NCBI GenBank assembly: GCA_041398565.1
Contig: JAWKUN010000004.1
Coordinates: 620,001-684,000 of the forward strand
Length of the DNA stretch: 64,000 bases
Direction: 5' to 3'
Source: DATGPD01 sp041398565
GTDB taxonomy: Bacteria > Planctomycetota > UBA1135 > UBA2386
Below, piece after piece: positions 55,626-64,000 of this stretch. The notes beneath the pieces were generated by a model. It was not told the DNA's origin. It did no database searches and saw only the letters and a program-made list of their open reading frames with translations. The first letter of the stretch is position 1. Each line of letters begins with the position of its first letter. The translations under genes were made by a program, and so were the position numbers.

Positions 55626-56708
55626 TCAGCGCGGACGCGGGATTCCGCGGTCGCGCGACCGGTCTCCGCACCCGAGCCCCCCAGCTCGGTCTCCGAGCAT
55701 TGCCTCGCACCGAGTCGCGACCTCGCGCGCCGTCGCCGGTCGCTCGCGCGGATCCTGCAACTGGAGGGTACGCACGAGAGCGACGAAGGGCTCTGGCAAG
55801 TGGACCTGGCCTGCGGCCCCGCGAACCCCGACGCTCGCCGCGCGCAAGGTCGCACCGAGGCTGAACAGGTCCGATCGTTCGTCGCCGGCGCTGCCTTCCA
55901 GACACTCCGGGGCGCAGTATCCCGGCGTCCCGACGACGGCGCCCGGCTTCCGGCACTTGGCCGCGACACGCACGCCAGCGAGGCCGAAGTCGACGATCTT
56001 GACCCGGTCGGTCACCCGCTCGAGCAGGAGGTTCCGGGGGTTGATGTCACGGTGCACGACACCCTTGGCGTGCGCCGCCGCCAGACCGCGTGCCACGTGC
56101 ACGGCGACGCGTAGCAGGTGCTCGACCGTCCGGACCGCGCCGGCGGCGATCCTCGCCTGCAAGGACTCGCCCTCCACCCACTGCATGACCAGGTAGGGCC
56201 GATCGACGTACTCGTCGACGGCATGGATGGCGACGACGTTCTCGTGCTCCACGGCCGCGATCGCGCGCGCTTCGGCCAGGAACATCGTCCGCGCGCGCGA
56301 GTCCGCGGCCAGGTGGGCCCGCAGGATCTTCAGCGCCACCCACCGATCGAGAACGGGATCACGCGCCCGCAACACGAGCCCCATGGCTCCGGCGCCGGCC
56401 ACGGCCTCGACCTCGTAGCGATCGAAGTACGACCTCCCACCGCGTCGCGGGAGCGCGTGCAGGAGTTCGCCGACCTCGGCAAGCGCGCCGATCGAACCCT
56501 TCAGCGCTTCGAGCCGGGTTCGCACACTCGGTGGCGTCGGCGTCGCGGCCAGGAACGACAGGTGAAGGTGGCGCGCGGCGAGTCGACCGGCGCGCGCACG
56601 ACACCGGGGGCAGGCTCCGAGGTGGCGCACCAACTCGAGATCCGCCGAGACGCCAAGCGCAGCGAACAGCACGCGTCGCAGTTCGTCGGGACTGGGACAC
56701 GACGCCAC
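55626..56708 (-). CDS. Zinc-finger-like Ser/Thr kinase with altered catalytic loop
   Basis: 360 aa from a GTG at 56708. The first 45 residues carry HLGACPRC (H29, C33, C36), a zinc-finger motif as in anti-sigma domains. The kinase domain (from about 97) has GAGAMG (105-110), K127, DFG (240-242) and YCAPECL. The catalytic loop is HRDINPRN (219-226), so Asn223 stands where HRDxKPxN kinases have Lys. The segment after LFSLGATL is short and lacks the usual YELLTG stretch. It starts nine bases after the sigma gene. It may be a weak or inactive kinase acting by binding. Confidence 0.88.
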   Translation of the reverse strand: MASCPSPDELRRVLFAALGVSADLELVRHLGACPRCRARAGRLAARHLHLSFLAATPTPPSVRTRLEALKGSIGALAEVGELLHALPRRGGRSYFDRYEVEAVAGAGAMGLVLRARDPVLDRWVALKILRAHLAADSRARTMFLAEARAIAAVEHENVVAIHAVDEYVDRPYLVMQWVEGESLQARIAAGAVRTVEHLLRVAVHVARGLAAAHAKGVVHRDINPRNLLLERVTDRVKIVDFGLAGVRVAAKCRKPGAVVGTPGYCAPECLEGSAGDERSDLFSLGATLRAASVGVRGAAGQVHLPEPFVALVRTLQLQDPRERPATAREVATRCEAMLGDRAGGLGCGDRSRDRGIPRPR

Positions 56709-56717
56709 GGTCCATCC

Positions 56718-57305
56718 TCACGCGACGGGGTGACGGGCCAGATCCGTGATGCGCTTCAGCACACGACAGCGCGCGACGTAGACGGCGCCGACGGTCATGC
56801 CGAGCTCGTCCGCCAGCGCTTCCGCCGGCGCACCGTCGACGGCCGTGCGCCAGAACGCGCGCCAGGTCCGATCATGGAAGTCGGCACGGGCCCGCCCCGC
56901 AGCCCGGCGAAACCGCTGACGCGCGAGATCTTCGTCCCACGCGGCATCGGCGTCCTCGGGCGCGTGCTGGCGCGCGTCGAGTCCCTCGGACGAGCACAGG
57001 CTGAGCCGACGGCGGCGGCCCTGAGTCGACAGCGCCGACACATGTCGGCGCACGAAGGTGGCGAGCCACCCTCGGAAGTACCCCTTGCGCCGGTCGTAGC
57101 GGAAGCCGCGAATGGCACGCGCCACATCGATCAACACCGTCTGCATCACGTCGGCTGCATCGGCCTCCTGCAGGCCACGGCGCCGGCACCAACGATCGAT
57201 CACCGGACCGTAGAGGTCGACGAACTCGCTCCAAGCTTCTTGATCGGCTGAGTCTCGCAGCCTCGACAGCAGACCGGAACGTGTCTGCGGCGATACGTTC
57301 TGCAT
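56718..57305 (-). CDS. ECF RNA polymerase sigma factor paired with zinc-finger kinase
   Basis: 195 aa from the ATG at 57305. Region 2 is at about 15-95 (EAWSEFVDLYGPVIDRWCRRRGLQEADAADVMQTVLIDVARAI) and region 4 at about 135-190 (DFHDRTWRAFWRTAVDGAPAEALADELGMTVGAVYVARCRVLKRI). The long upstream open frame is not credible. The kinase gene follows nine bases after the stop. Confidence 0.92.
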   Translation of the reverse strand: MQNVSPQTRSGLLSRLRDSADQEAWSEFVDLYGPVIDRWCRRRGLQEADAADVMQTVLIDVARAIRGFRYDRRKGYFRGWLATFVRRHVSALSTQGRRRRLSLCSSEGLDARQHAPEDADAAWDEDLARQRFRRAAGRARADFHDRTWRAFWRTAVDGAPAEALADELGMTVGAVYVARCRVLKRITDLARHPVA

Positions 57306-57846
57306 GACGCGCACACTCGGGAACGGACCGGGAAGCGGGGTGACCGAAGCGCGGGCAGGTTCGCTCCTGGACGTCCGGATTGTAGGGAGGCGCGGGCCGC
57401 AGCCTCGGGCGTCCCGAGTTCGGAGAAGTGGGAGAATTGTGACGCAGCGCGACTTCCACCGCGTGCGACGCCGCTTGCGGCCTGTGCCCCCGGGAGACCA
57501 TGCCAGCGAGTGCCGCTCATCTCGCGCCATGCGCGAGTTTGGCGATGACCGGGGACATGGGTCACACTCGGCACGAGCGGCACGATGGTCCCGGACGGCC
57601 ATGCCGCACGCTCCGCCGCAACGGCCAGAGGTGCAGCTGCCACAGGTCACCGTCGACGGCCTCGATGCGGATCACTTCGTCGCCGAACGCCTCGCCAACG
57701 ACCACGTGCGATCTGCCCCACCTGCAGGGAGAGAATTCCCTCTCGTCGCGAGCGTCCGGGGCGGATTCTCGTAGCGGACGGCCTCCGTGCCGACGCATGA
57801 CTGGGAATCGCCCCGCGAAATCTGCGGGGACAGCCACGACTCGACG
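57306..57846. other. Intergenic between divergent genes, IS-end-like motif
   Basis: It holds both promoters for the flanking sigma and FG-GAP genes. At 57544-57571 GATGACCGGGGACATGGGTCACACTCGG resembles one end repeat of IS481-type elements; no transposase is near. A GTG at 57787 gives an alternative, less likely start for the next gene. Confidence 0.4.
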
Positions 57847-60213
57847 ATGACAAAGGCAATCCTGCGCGGGGCCGTCCTGGCTGGACTCGGTCTCGCTCTT
57901 CGCTCCCAGCCCTCGATTCCACTGCAAGCGGCAAGGAGCGAACACCTGCCGCCCCACCTCGGGTCGCTCCTGGTGGCGGACATCGACGCGGATGGTTTCG
58001 ACGACCTCATCGCCACCTCCAGAGCGCAGCAGTACGTCCTCCTCAACCGCGCCGATGATCGGTTCGTCGACGTCACAGCGCAGGCCCTGCCCCTGGCGGC
58101 TCCGCGCATCGCGATGAGCTTCGATGTCGATCGAGACGGCGACGTCGATCTGCTCGGCCGCGGACCGACGGTCCTGCGCAACAACGGACGCGGAGTGTTC
58201 GCACTGGACCCTCTGCCGATCACGTCCCACATCCCTCTGTCCTCAGGTGATCTCGATGGCGACGGCTCCACCGACGTCTTGGCGCTCGACAGCGTCAGCC
58301 CAGGAACCCTCGTGACGCTCCACAATGACGGGACGGGGCACTTCTCGGCCACGGCTTCCGTGACCGTGCTGTCGTTCCCCTGGAGCGCGACGGACTTGGC
58401 AGACCTGGATGGCGATGGGGATCTCGATCTCGTGTTGGCGAGTTCGGGGCAGGCTGCGTTCCTTCTGAACGACGGCAGCGGGCAGTTCGGCCGGCCCACG
58501 AGCTTGCCGGCACCGGCCGCGCTGCCCGTCGACATCGACGGAGACGGCGACATCGATCTGATCTCGTCGAGCTACGTCCTCGTCAACAACGGCGCCGGCC
58601 AATTCACCGAAGAGTCGGCCGCCCGCTACCCGCGGCGGGTCTTTTCCGCCCTCGTCCACGTGGATGTGGACGGTGACGGCGACCAGGACCTGATCCTCGC
58701 GCTCGGCGAAGTCTGGCTCAACGACGGTCGCGGCGTGTTCGCGGCGGCTCCGGTCCCCGACCTGCAACGCAACTCGCTGACCACCCTGGCGGTGGCACGT
58801 CTCGACGCGGACAGCCTGCCCGATCTGGTCGCTTTGCCGGGTCACCTGTTCGCGGGACGCGGTGCCGGTCGCTTCGCCGGGATCAACCCGGCGCCGCTCG
58901 ACGAGTTGGCTACGGTCGTGCAGGTCGGTGATCTGACCGGCGACGGCGACCCCGACCTTCTCGAGCGCACGAACGGTGGGCCGCTCGCGTATCGCACCCT
59001 GCGCAACGATGGCAGAGCCTTCTTCGAGCCGATGGCGTCGGTGCAGGTTTGGCCCTCGCTTCCATTCACGCACGTCGAAGCCCTCGGCGACCTCGATGGC
59101 GACGGGGATCTCGACATGCTCGGGAGCTTCGGGGGGCCCACCCGCGGCCTCATGATGCTGCCGAACCGGGGCAACGGCACCTTCGGCGCGCCACGCCCGG
59201 CTCCGTTCACCAGTTCCGGCCTGGTGGTCGACCTCTACCTCGACGATCTCGACGGCGATCGCGACCTCGACGCCGTCGACGTCGGGTCGGAAGGGGTGGT
59301 GCTCGCGCACAACGACGGTACAGGTGGCTTCCCCGCGGGCGTGCGCGGATGGGCGGGGGCCATCTCGGCCAGCGACTACGCCGACTTCGACGGCGACGGT
59401 GACCGCGACCTGCTGGTGGCAGACCAACAGCTGACCTTGCTGGAGAATCGACAGGGCACCTTCGTCGACGTCACCAGCCAGTACTTCGCGGCGGCGCCGA
59501 CGGGGTATGGACGCCCGGTGCTGGCGACGCGCTCTGGCTCGACGTGGTTGATCTGGTTGCGGAACGGTGCGGCCGACGCGTACGAGCGTGCCGGTGGGTC
59601 TTTCGTGCTGCGGCCGGCGGCGGGAATCGCGCTCCCGGGTGCCGTAACCGGCGCTCGCCGGGTCAGCGTGGATGCGGCCGGCACGTACGTGGCCGTGCGC
59701 GGAGCGTCGACCGCGTCGATCCTGCTCTTGACCGCCTCCGGGTTGCGCGACGTCAGCAACCAGGTGCTGCCCGGTCCGTTCCGGTTCGTGGTCGGCGACG
59801 CGGATCTGGATCTCGATGGCGACAGCGACCTGGTGGCCGTCGATGCCTACACATCCCCAGAGGTCTTGCTCGGCCAGAGGCGCGCTCTGCGCTGTCGCTT
59901 CAACCCTGTGGTCGGCGGTAGCGTCGATCTCGCCCTGCGCGACGGCGCCGCCGCCGTCGGACACCCCGTGTCATGCGTCGGCCTGCTCGGGGCCGTGAGT
60001 CGCTTGCCCCTGCCAGGCCTCGGCGTGTTGCGCATCGACCCGCGCATCGCCGGATCGCTCCCGGTCGTGGGGCTGTTCTCGACCAACGAAGTCGGCGTGT
60101 CGATACCGGTGCCGAACGTCCGGGCTCTGAAGGACGTCGAGTTCGGCGTCCAGTTCGCTCACGTCGATTCGACGGCGGCGATCGGGCCACTGGCGCGGTT
60201 CGTCGTGCGCTGA
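57847..60213 (+). CDS. Secreted FG-GAP/VCBS repeat protein
   Basis: 788 aa from the ATG at 57847 (signal peptide AILRGAVLAGLGLALRSQ); a GTG 20 codons upstream is in frame. Repeats with calcium-type loops run through it: VADIDADGFDDLIATSR, FDVDRDGDVDLLGRG, GDLDGDGSTDVLALD, ADLDGDGDLDLVLAS, VDVDGDGDQDLILAL, GDLDGDGDLDMLGSF, ADFDGDGDRDLLVAD. The last 120 residues form the shared C-terminal domain (SIPVPNVRALKDVEFGVQFAHVDS). A paralogue of the gene at 25242, with fewer or more diverged repeats. Confidence 0.92.
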   Translation: MTKAILRGAVLAGLGLALRSQPSIPLQAARSEHLPPHLGSLLVADIDADGFDDLIATSRAQQYVLLNRADDRFVDVTAQALPLAAPRIAMSFDVDRDGDVDLLGRGPTVLRNNGRGVFALDPLPITSHIPLSSGDLDGDGSTDVLALDSVSPGTLVTLHNDGTGHFSATASVTVLSFPWSATDLADLDGDGDLDLVLASSGQAAFLLNDGSGQFGRPTSLPAPAALPVDIDGDGDIDLISSSYVLVNNGAGQFTEESAARYPRRVFSALVHVDVDGDGDQDLILALGEVWLNDGRGVFAAAPVPDLQRNSLTTLAVARLDADSLPDLVALPGHLFAGRGAGRFAGINPAPLDELATVVQVGDLTGDGDPDLLERTNGGPLAYRTLRNDGRAFFEPMASVQVWPSLPFTHVEALGDLDGDGDLDMLGSFGGPTRGLMMLPNRGNGTFGAPRPAPFTSSGLVVDLYLDDLDGDRDLDAVDVGSEGVVLAHNDGTGGFPAGVRGWAGAISASDYADFDGDGDRDLLVADQQLTLLENRQGTFVDVTSQYFAAAPTGYGRPVLATRSGSTWLIWLRNGAADAYERAGGSFVLRPAAGIALPGAVTGARRVSVDAAGTYVAVRGASTASILLLTASGLRDVSNQVLPGPFRFVVGDADLDLDGDSDLVAVDAYTSPEVLLGQRRALRCRFNPVVGGSVDLALRDGAAAVGHPVSCVGLLGAVSRLPLPGLGVLRIDPRIAGSLPVVGLFSTNEVGVSIPVPNVRALKDVEFGVQFAHVDSTAAIGPLARFVVR

Positions 60214-60586
60214 CGTCAGCGCGGGCCGGCGCAGGTCGCTTGGTGGTTCGCCTCGTTAACGTGTGTCCGCTCGTGCTCTTCGAGGCTCCGGACGCGGCCG
60301 CGGCAGGATGCGTCATCTCCAGTGCGCTGCGCATCTACCGCCGCCGACCTGTCCCGTGCTTGCCGCTCCGGACCCGCCGACCGAACGAACGAATCCTTAT
60401 GCGTCTCAACGCAAGACTGCCCTCGACGCGGGGACTACCGGGCCGCGACCTCCTCGCGAGACGTCCGTGCACCCCGGCACGGACTCCTCATGAGTTTCTG
60501 TCTCTTCCAAGAGACTCACGACGCTACCCAGTGCTCCCCTCCGTGCCCCGCCAGACAAGCCCGCAAGTTGCCGGGCCAACCACACG
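60214..60586. other. Intergenic, nothing recognised
   Basis: It carries only short, low-motif frames. It should hold the promoter of the ELWxxDGT gene. Confidence 0.35.
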
Positions 60587-63544
60587 ATGCCCCTCACTCT
60601 ACTCCTGGCCCTCGCTCCGTCGCCGCAACCGCAACTCGTGGCGGATCTCGATCCGACGCCCGTGTTCCACACGGGCCCCCATCTCCACGCCACGGCGGGT
60701 GGCCGCGTGTTCTGGGTACAAGGGAACATCCTGTCCATGACCGACGGAAGCACAGGGGGAACGGCCATGGTCCGCTCCTTTCCGGGAGATCTGGCCTCTT
60801 TGCACACATCGAGCACGCAATGCTTCTTCTTCGAGCGCACGCGGAATCCGAGTGCTGACAGTCGCGCTCTGTGGGTCAGCGACGGAACGGTATCCGGGAC
60901 CGTAAAGCTCTTTTCAGATGCTCGCGCAGTCCCCACTTTGGCGACCTCCGACTTTGAAACGCCCGCCGCCGTGCTCGGAGAAAGGCTGTATTTCGTCGGC
61001 TTCGACCCGATCCACGGAGCCGAGCTGTGGGTCAGCGATGGAACCATATCCGGAACGCACCTCGTCGCGGACATCAACGTCGGAGTGGATAGCGCATTTG
61101 GTCGCATACCCTTCAACCGCGTCTACCAACAACTCTTCCCAGCCGGCAACTACCTGTGGTTCTCCGCCGATGACGGAATGCGAGGCTACGAGTTGTGGCG
61201 CAGCGACGGAACCGCCGCCGGAACGCAATTGGTGGATGACCTCATGCCAGGCGCCAACGACTCGCATCCAGGAGATATCACCGCGTTTGGAAACGGCGTC
61301 CTCTTCGCAGCGAGTACCCCGATTGGAACCGAGCTCTGCTACTCGGAAGGTCCATTCACGACGCGAGTTGTGCGAGACCTGGATCTGAGTAGCAGCGCAC
61401 AACCCAAGAGCATCGTCCCGTTCGGCAACAAGGCCCTCTTCGCCGCCACGACATCGGGACTTGGCTACGAATTGTGGATCACCGACGGCACAGCTATTGG
61501 CACGCAGTTGGTCGCGGACATCCAGCCCGGCTCGGGAAGTTCCTCCCCGAGTGGAATCACCGTCTTGGGCACACGTGCCGTCTTTGCCGCGACCGACTCT
61601 GCGGGAACCGAACTCTGGTCGACCGACGGAACGACCGCCGGAACGCGGCGTCTCCTCGACGTGAATCCAGGCAGCGCCTCTGGCATCTATCCGGAAATCA
61701 CGGCGCATCAAAACAGAGGGTGGATGTTGGGAACCCGCACACCAACACCTGGTGTGACACAGACCGTGTTGGTGGTGACCGATGGGGAGGCCGCAGGAAC
61801 TTCAGTCATCGATCTCCCGGGGTTCGACAGCGTGCGGCCACAGATGTCGCGCCCGGCTATCACCGGCAACGGTATCGTGTTGTTTCCGCTGAGCTCTACG
61901 ACGGGATTCCAACCCTGGATCTCGAACGGCACACCGGCCACCACTCGGCAATTGGCGGCGGTCGTGCCATGGCCGAACGGCGACGGCTACCAAACGACTT
62001 TGGCACAGTATGCCGGTCACCTGTACTTCGCGGGGCGCACACCTGACGAAGGCGTAGAGCTCTGGCGTTCCGATGGGAACGCCTCGGGCACGCAGATGGT
62101 GATCGCCTACGGCACCGGATCGTCCAGCGCATCCTTGTCGCGAGGTGGTGTGCTGCCGGACCGCGCATTCGTGTTCACAGCGAACTCGGTCACGCGGTCC
62201 ATCACGGACCCGAACTTGCCCCCGGTCGACCTGCCGATGGCACGCACTTGGTGGGCCGAAGTCGTCGGCGACCGCTTGTTGGTCATGGCGGAAACGACGG
62301 CACGTACGTCCAGTTCGCTGTTCCTGACGGACGGTACGGCCTCGGGAACGACCGTCGTGCACAGCGGCTTCACGCGCTTCTCTTCCAGCGACCGGACGCA
62401 GCTGCCCGACGGCCGCATCTTGTTCGTGACCGGGACCGAACTCTGGGTAACCGACGGCCAGGCGGCCGGGACGAACCTAGTACTCGGCACACTGCCTTCG
62501 TCGCCGTCCGATTTGGTGAGTGCCGGTCCCGGTGCATTCTTCCAAGCCTCTGGAAACAGCCTCTGGTTCACCGACGGCACTGCAACGGGCACGCAGTTGC
62601 TCGCCGTCCTTGCCAGCCCCATCGTCGCGCCGACTGCTTTCGCCGGGCGCCTGTACTTCGCCGCGAGTGACGGCGTCGCGGGACTCGAGTTGTGGACCTC
62701 CGACGGAACGGCGGCGGGAACGGCCCAGTTGGTCGACATCGATGCCGGGCCGGGTTCCAGTGAGCCCAAGTCGTTCACGGTGGTCGACGACCGACTTTTT
62801 TTCAGCGCCGAACGCCCTGCCGAAGGGCGGGAACTCTGGTCGACGGACGGAACCGCGGCCGGCACCGTCCTCGTGGCCGACCTCGTCCCGGGGACGGAGT
62901 CGAGTTCCCCCACTGCTCTGTTCTCGGTGGGAACGCGCCTGGTGTTCAGCGCGCATACACCGAGTGAGGGGAACGAGCTCTGGGTGAGCGACGGCTCCGC
63001 AGCTGGCACCCTACTCTTGAGCGCTGCGGGTCCAGGGCCGTGGGGCGATTCCGTGCAACCCATCGGCGTGCTTGGCAACCGACTGCTGGTACGCGCGACG
63101 CACCCGAGCGCGGGAAGCGAGCTGCACGCCATTCCGCTCTCGGCGACCGGCGCCGCCTACTCAGATACCTACGGACACGGCGGTGTCGGGTCAGTGGGCC
63201 GGCCGAGCATGTTCGCGTTGGCGCCGCCCCAACTGGGCAGCACGAACTCGGGCGCCGGCGTGCGCCAGACGCCCATCGCGACCGCCGCGGGCCTCGTGCT
63301 TTCCGGGGCCAGCGCGCGCTCACCACTTGGCGGAGAGTGTTTTCTGTACGTAGGAAGCACCGACGTGGTCTTGGCAACCCTTACCGACGCCGGTGGCAGC
63401 GCCCGCATCACCCTACCGATCCCGAACGCACAGGAACTGCTCGGAGCCGACGTCTTCTCGCAGTTCGCGATCGCCGATGCGGGTGCATGCTTCGCCGGGA
63501 TCATCAACTTCAGCAACGGCCTTCGTCTACACCTGGGGCTCTAG
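60587..63544 (+). CDS. Secreted ELWxxDGT repeat protein
   Basis: 985 aa. About fifteen repeats of 45-60 residues carry the motif ELWxSDGTxxGTxLVxDI (for example ALWVSDGTVSGT, ELWVSDGTISGT, ELWRSDGTAAGT, ELWITDGTAIGT, ELWSTDGTTAGT, ELWVSDGSAAGT). The N-terminus is short for a signal peptide (MPLTLLLALAPSPQ) but hydrophobic. The shared C-terminal domain begins at about residue 850 (YGHGGVGSVGRPSM) and ends with TLPIPNAQELLGADVFSQFA and FSNGLRLHLGL. The repeats probably form a propeller or solenoid. The next gene follows 12 bases after the stop and is a paralogue, so the two are likely one operon. Confidence 0.92.
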   Translation: MPLTLLLALAPSPQPQLVADLDPTPVFHTGPHLHATAGGRVFWVQGNILSMTDGSTGGTAMVRSFPGDLASLHTSSTQCFFFERTRNPSADSRALWVSDGTVSGTVKLFSDARAVPTLATSDFETPAAVLGERLYFVGFDPIHGAELWVSDGTISGTHLVADINVGVDSAFGRIPFNRVYQQLFPAGNYLWFSADDGMRGYELWRSDGTAAGTQLVDDLMPGANDSHPGDITAFGNGVLFAASTPIGTELCYSEGPFTTRVVRDLDLSSSAQPKSIVPFGNKALFAATTSGLGYELWITDGTAIGTQLVADIQPGSGSSSPSGITVLGTRAVFAATDSAGTELWSTDGTTAGTRRLLDVNPGSASGIYPEITAHQNRGWMLGTRTPTPGVTQTVLVVTDGEAAGTSVIDLPGFDSVRPQMSRPAITGNGIVLFPLSSTTGFQPWISNGTPATTRQLAAVVPWPNGDGYQTTLAQYAGHLYFAGRTPDEGVELWRSDGNASGTQMVIAYGTGSSSASLSRGGVLPDRAFVFTANSVTRSITDPNLPPVDLPMARTWWAEVVGDRLLVMAETTARTSSSLFLTDGTASGTTVVHSGFTRFSSSDRTQLPDGRILFVTGTELWVTDGQAAGTNLVLGTLPSSPSDLVSAGPGAFFQASGNSLWFTDGTATGTQLLAVLASPIVAPTAFAGRLYFAASDGVAGLELWTSDGTAAGTAQLVDIDAGPGSSEPKSFTVVDDRLFFSAERPAEGRELWSTDGTAAGTVLVADLVPGTESSSPTALFSVGTRLVFSAHTPSEGNELWVSDGSAAGTLLLSAAGPGPWGDSVQPIGVLGNRLLVRATHPSAGSELHAIPLSATGAAYSDTYGHGGVGSVGRPSMFALAPPQLGSTNSGAGVRQTPIATAAGLVLSGASARSPLGGECFLYVGSTDVVLATLTDAGGSARITLPIPNAQELLGADVFSQFAIADAGACFAGIINFSNGLRLHLGL

Positions 63545-63556
63545 AAGAGACAACGC

Positions 63557-64000
63557 ATGACCAGAACCATCCTCCTCGCGTTCCTCACGGGCTCCCTGAT
63601 TGCGCAAACGCCCCACTTGCTCCTGGATGTGAACGGACATATGGCCGGCACGTCGTCCATGCCACGACACATGGTCCCCCACAACGGGGCGACCTTCTTC
63701 GTGGCGACGACCGCTGCGGGAGAGGAACTGTTCGTCACCGACGGCACTGCCGCAGGCACGCACCTCGTCCGCGACATCGTGCCCGGCCCCGGGAGTTCGT
63801 CTCCCCAGGAGCTGACATCGGCGGCGGGCGTCATGTTCTTCACCGCCGACGACGGATTGAGCGGCCGCGAGTTGTGGGTCACAGATGGCACCAGCGCCGG
63901 CACCTTCGAGATCGAGGTCTTTCCCGGTGCTTCGTCATCGGCACCGGCCGATCTCGTAGAATTCGGCGGCCTGCTGTACTTCAGCGCGGAGTCGGTGACG
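63557..64000 (+). CDS. ELWxxDGT repeat protein, partial at window end
   Basis: At least 148 codons, cut by the window end. Signal peptide MTRTILLAFLTGSLIAQ, then repeats ELFVTDGTAAGTHLVRDI and ELWVTDGTSAGTF. AGAAGAG lies before the ATG. It is a tandem paralogue of the previous gene. Confidence 0.9.
   Translation, partial: MTRTILLAFLTGSLIAQTPHLLLDVNGHMAGTSSMPRHMVPHNGATFFVATTAAGEELFVTDGTAAGTHLVRDIVPGPGSSSPQELTSAAGVMFFTADDGLSGRELWVTDGTSAGTFEIEVFPGASSSAPADLVEFGGLLYFSAESVT

Noticed and set aside
57304..57774. Plus-strand frame of 156 codons between divergent genes
   Set aside because: Arg/Pro-rich, no motif, no good start; considered non-coding.

Overview
The window is GC-rich (well over 60 percent by eye) chromosomal DNA with the hallmarks of an uncultured or little-studied Planctomycetota lineage. 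It holds many large secreted proteins (FG-GAP/VCBS, kelch, ELWxxDGT and Asp-box beta-propellers), a formylglycine sulfatase, a heparinase-type lyase, a DUF1800/DUF1501 pair, a pentaheme cytochrome, and several ECF sigma factors each paired with a kinase or membrane protein. No rRNA, tRNA, CRISPR array or intact transposase was recognised. This assignment rests on gene content, not on a marker gene.

Layout. 1-2.6 kb is a duplicated, partly broken locus of small secreted domains interleaved with antisense uvrA fragments. 2.7-9 kb holds a sulfatase, a large secreted protein and a triple-fasciclin protein, all on the minus strand. 9.3-12.6 kb holds a membrane protein with an in-frame amber stop, an SDR oxidoreductase, a frameshifted DUF4345-like gene, a small DUF6435-like protein and a class A beta-lactamase. 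13.4-20 kb holds a heparinase II/III-type lyase, a divergent DUF2231/LuxR pair and a PepSY / response regulator / histidine kinase operon. 20.4-31.3 kb holds secreted proteins, a cNMP-binding/kinase fusion, an ECF sigma/membrane protein pair, and intergenic stretches with gene fragments. 31.5-43 kb holds the multiheme cytochrome, an ECF sigma with a giant kinase-WD40 protein, an Asp-box protein, a domain-only secreted protein and a transglutaminase-like protein. 43.6-47.3 kb is an ECF sigma / anti-sigma-like / TPR-CHAT protease operon. 47.4-57.3 kb holds more surface proteins, the DUF1800/DUF1501 pair and a third sigma/kinase operon. 57.8-64 kb holds an FG-GAP protein and two tandem ELWxxDGT proteins, the second cut by the window end.

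How it fits together. Most plus- and minus-strand genes are single secreted proteins, and about a dozen end in one related C-terminal domain of about 110-150 residues, which also occurs nearly alone in three short proteins. This suggests a lineage-specific surface or export module. Control appears to rest on four ECF sigma factors, each overlapping or directly abutting a different partner (membrane protein, WD40 kinase, anti-sigma plus CHAT, zinc-finger kinase).

Spaces between genes are unusually rich in debris: fragments of uvrA, DUF1501, a receiver-like domain, a TPR kinase and secreted C-terminal domains, plus a dispersed intergenic repeat with at least five copies. Start codons were chosen by signal peptide, overlap and Shine-Dalgarno evidence; many are GTG or TTG.
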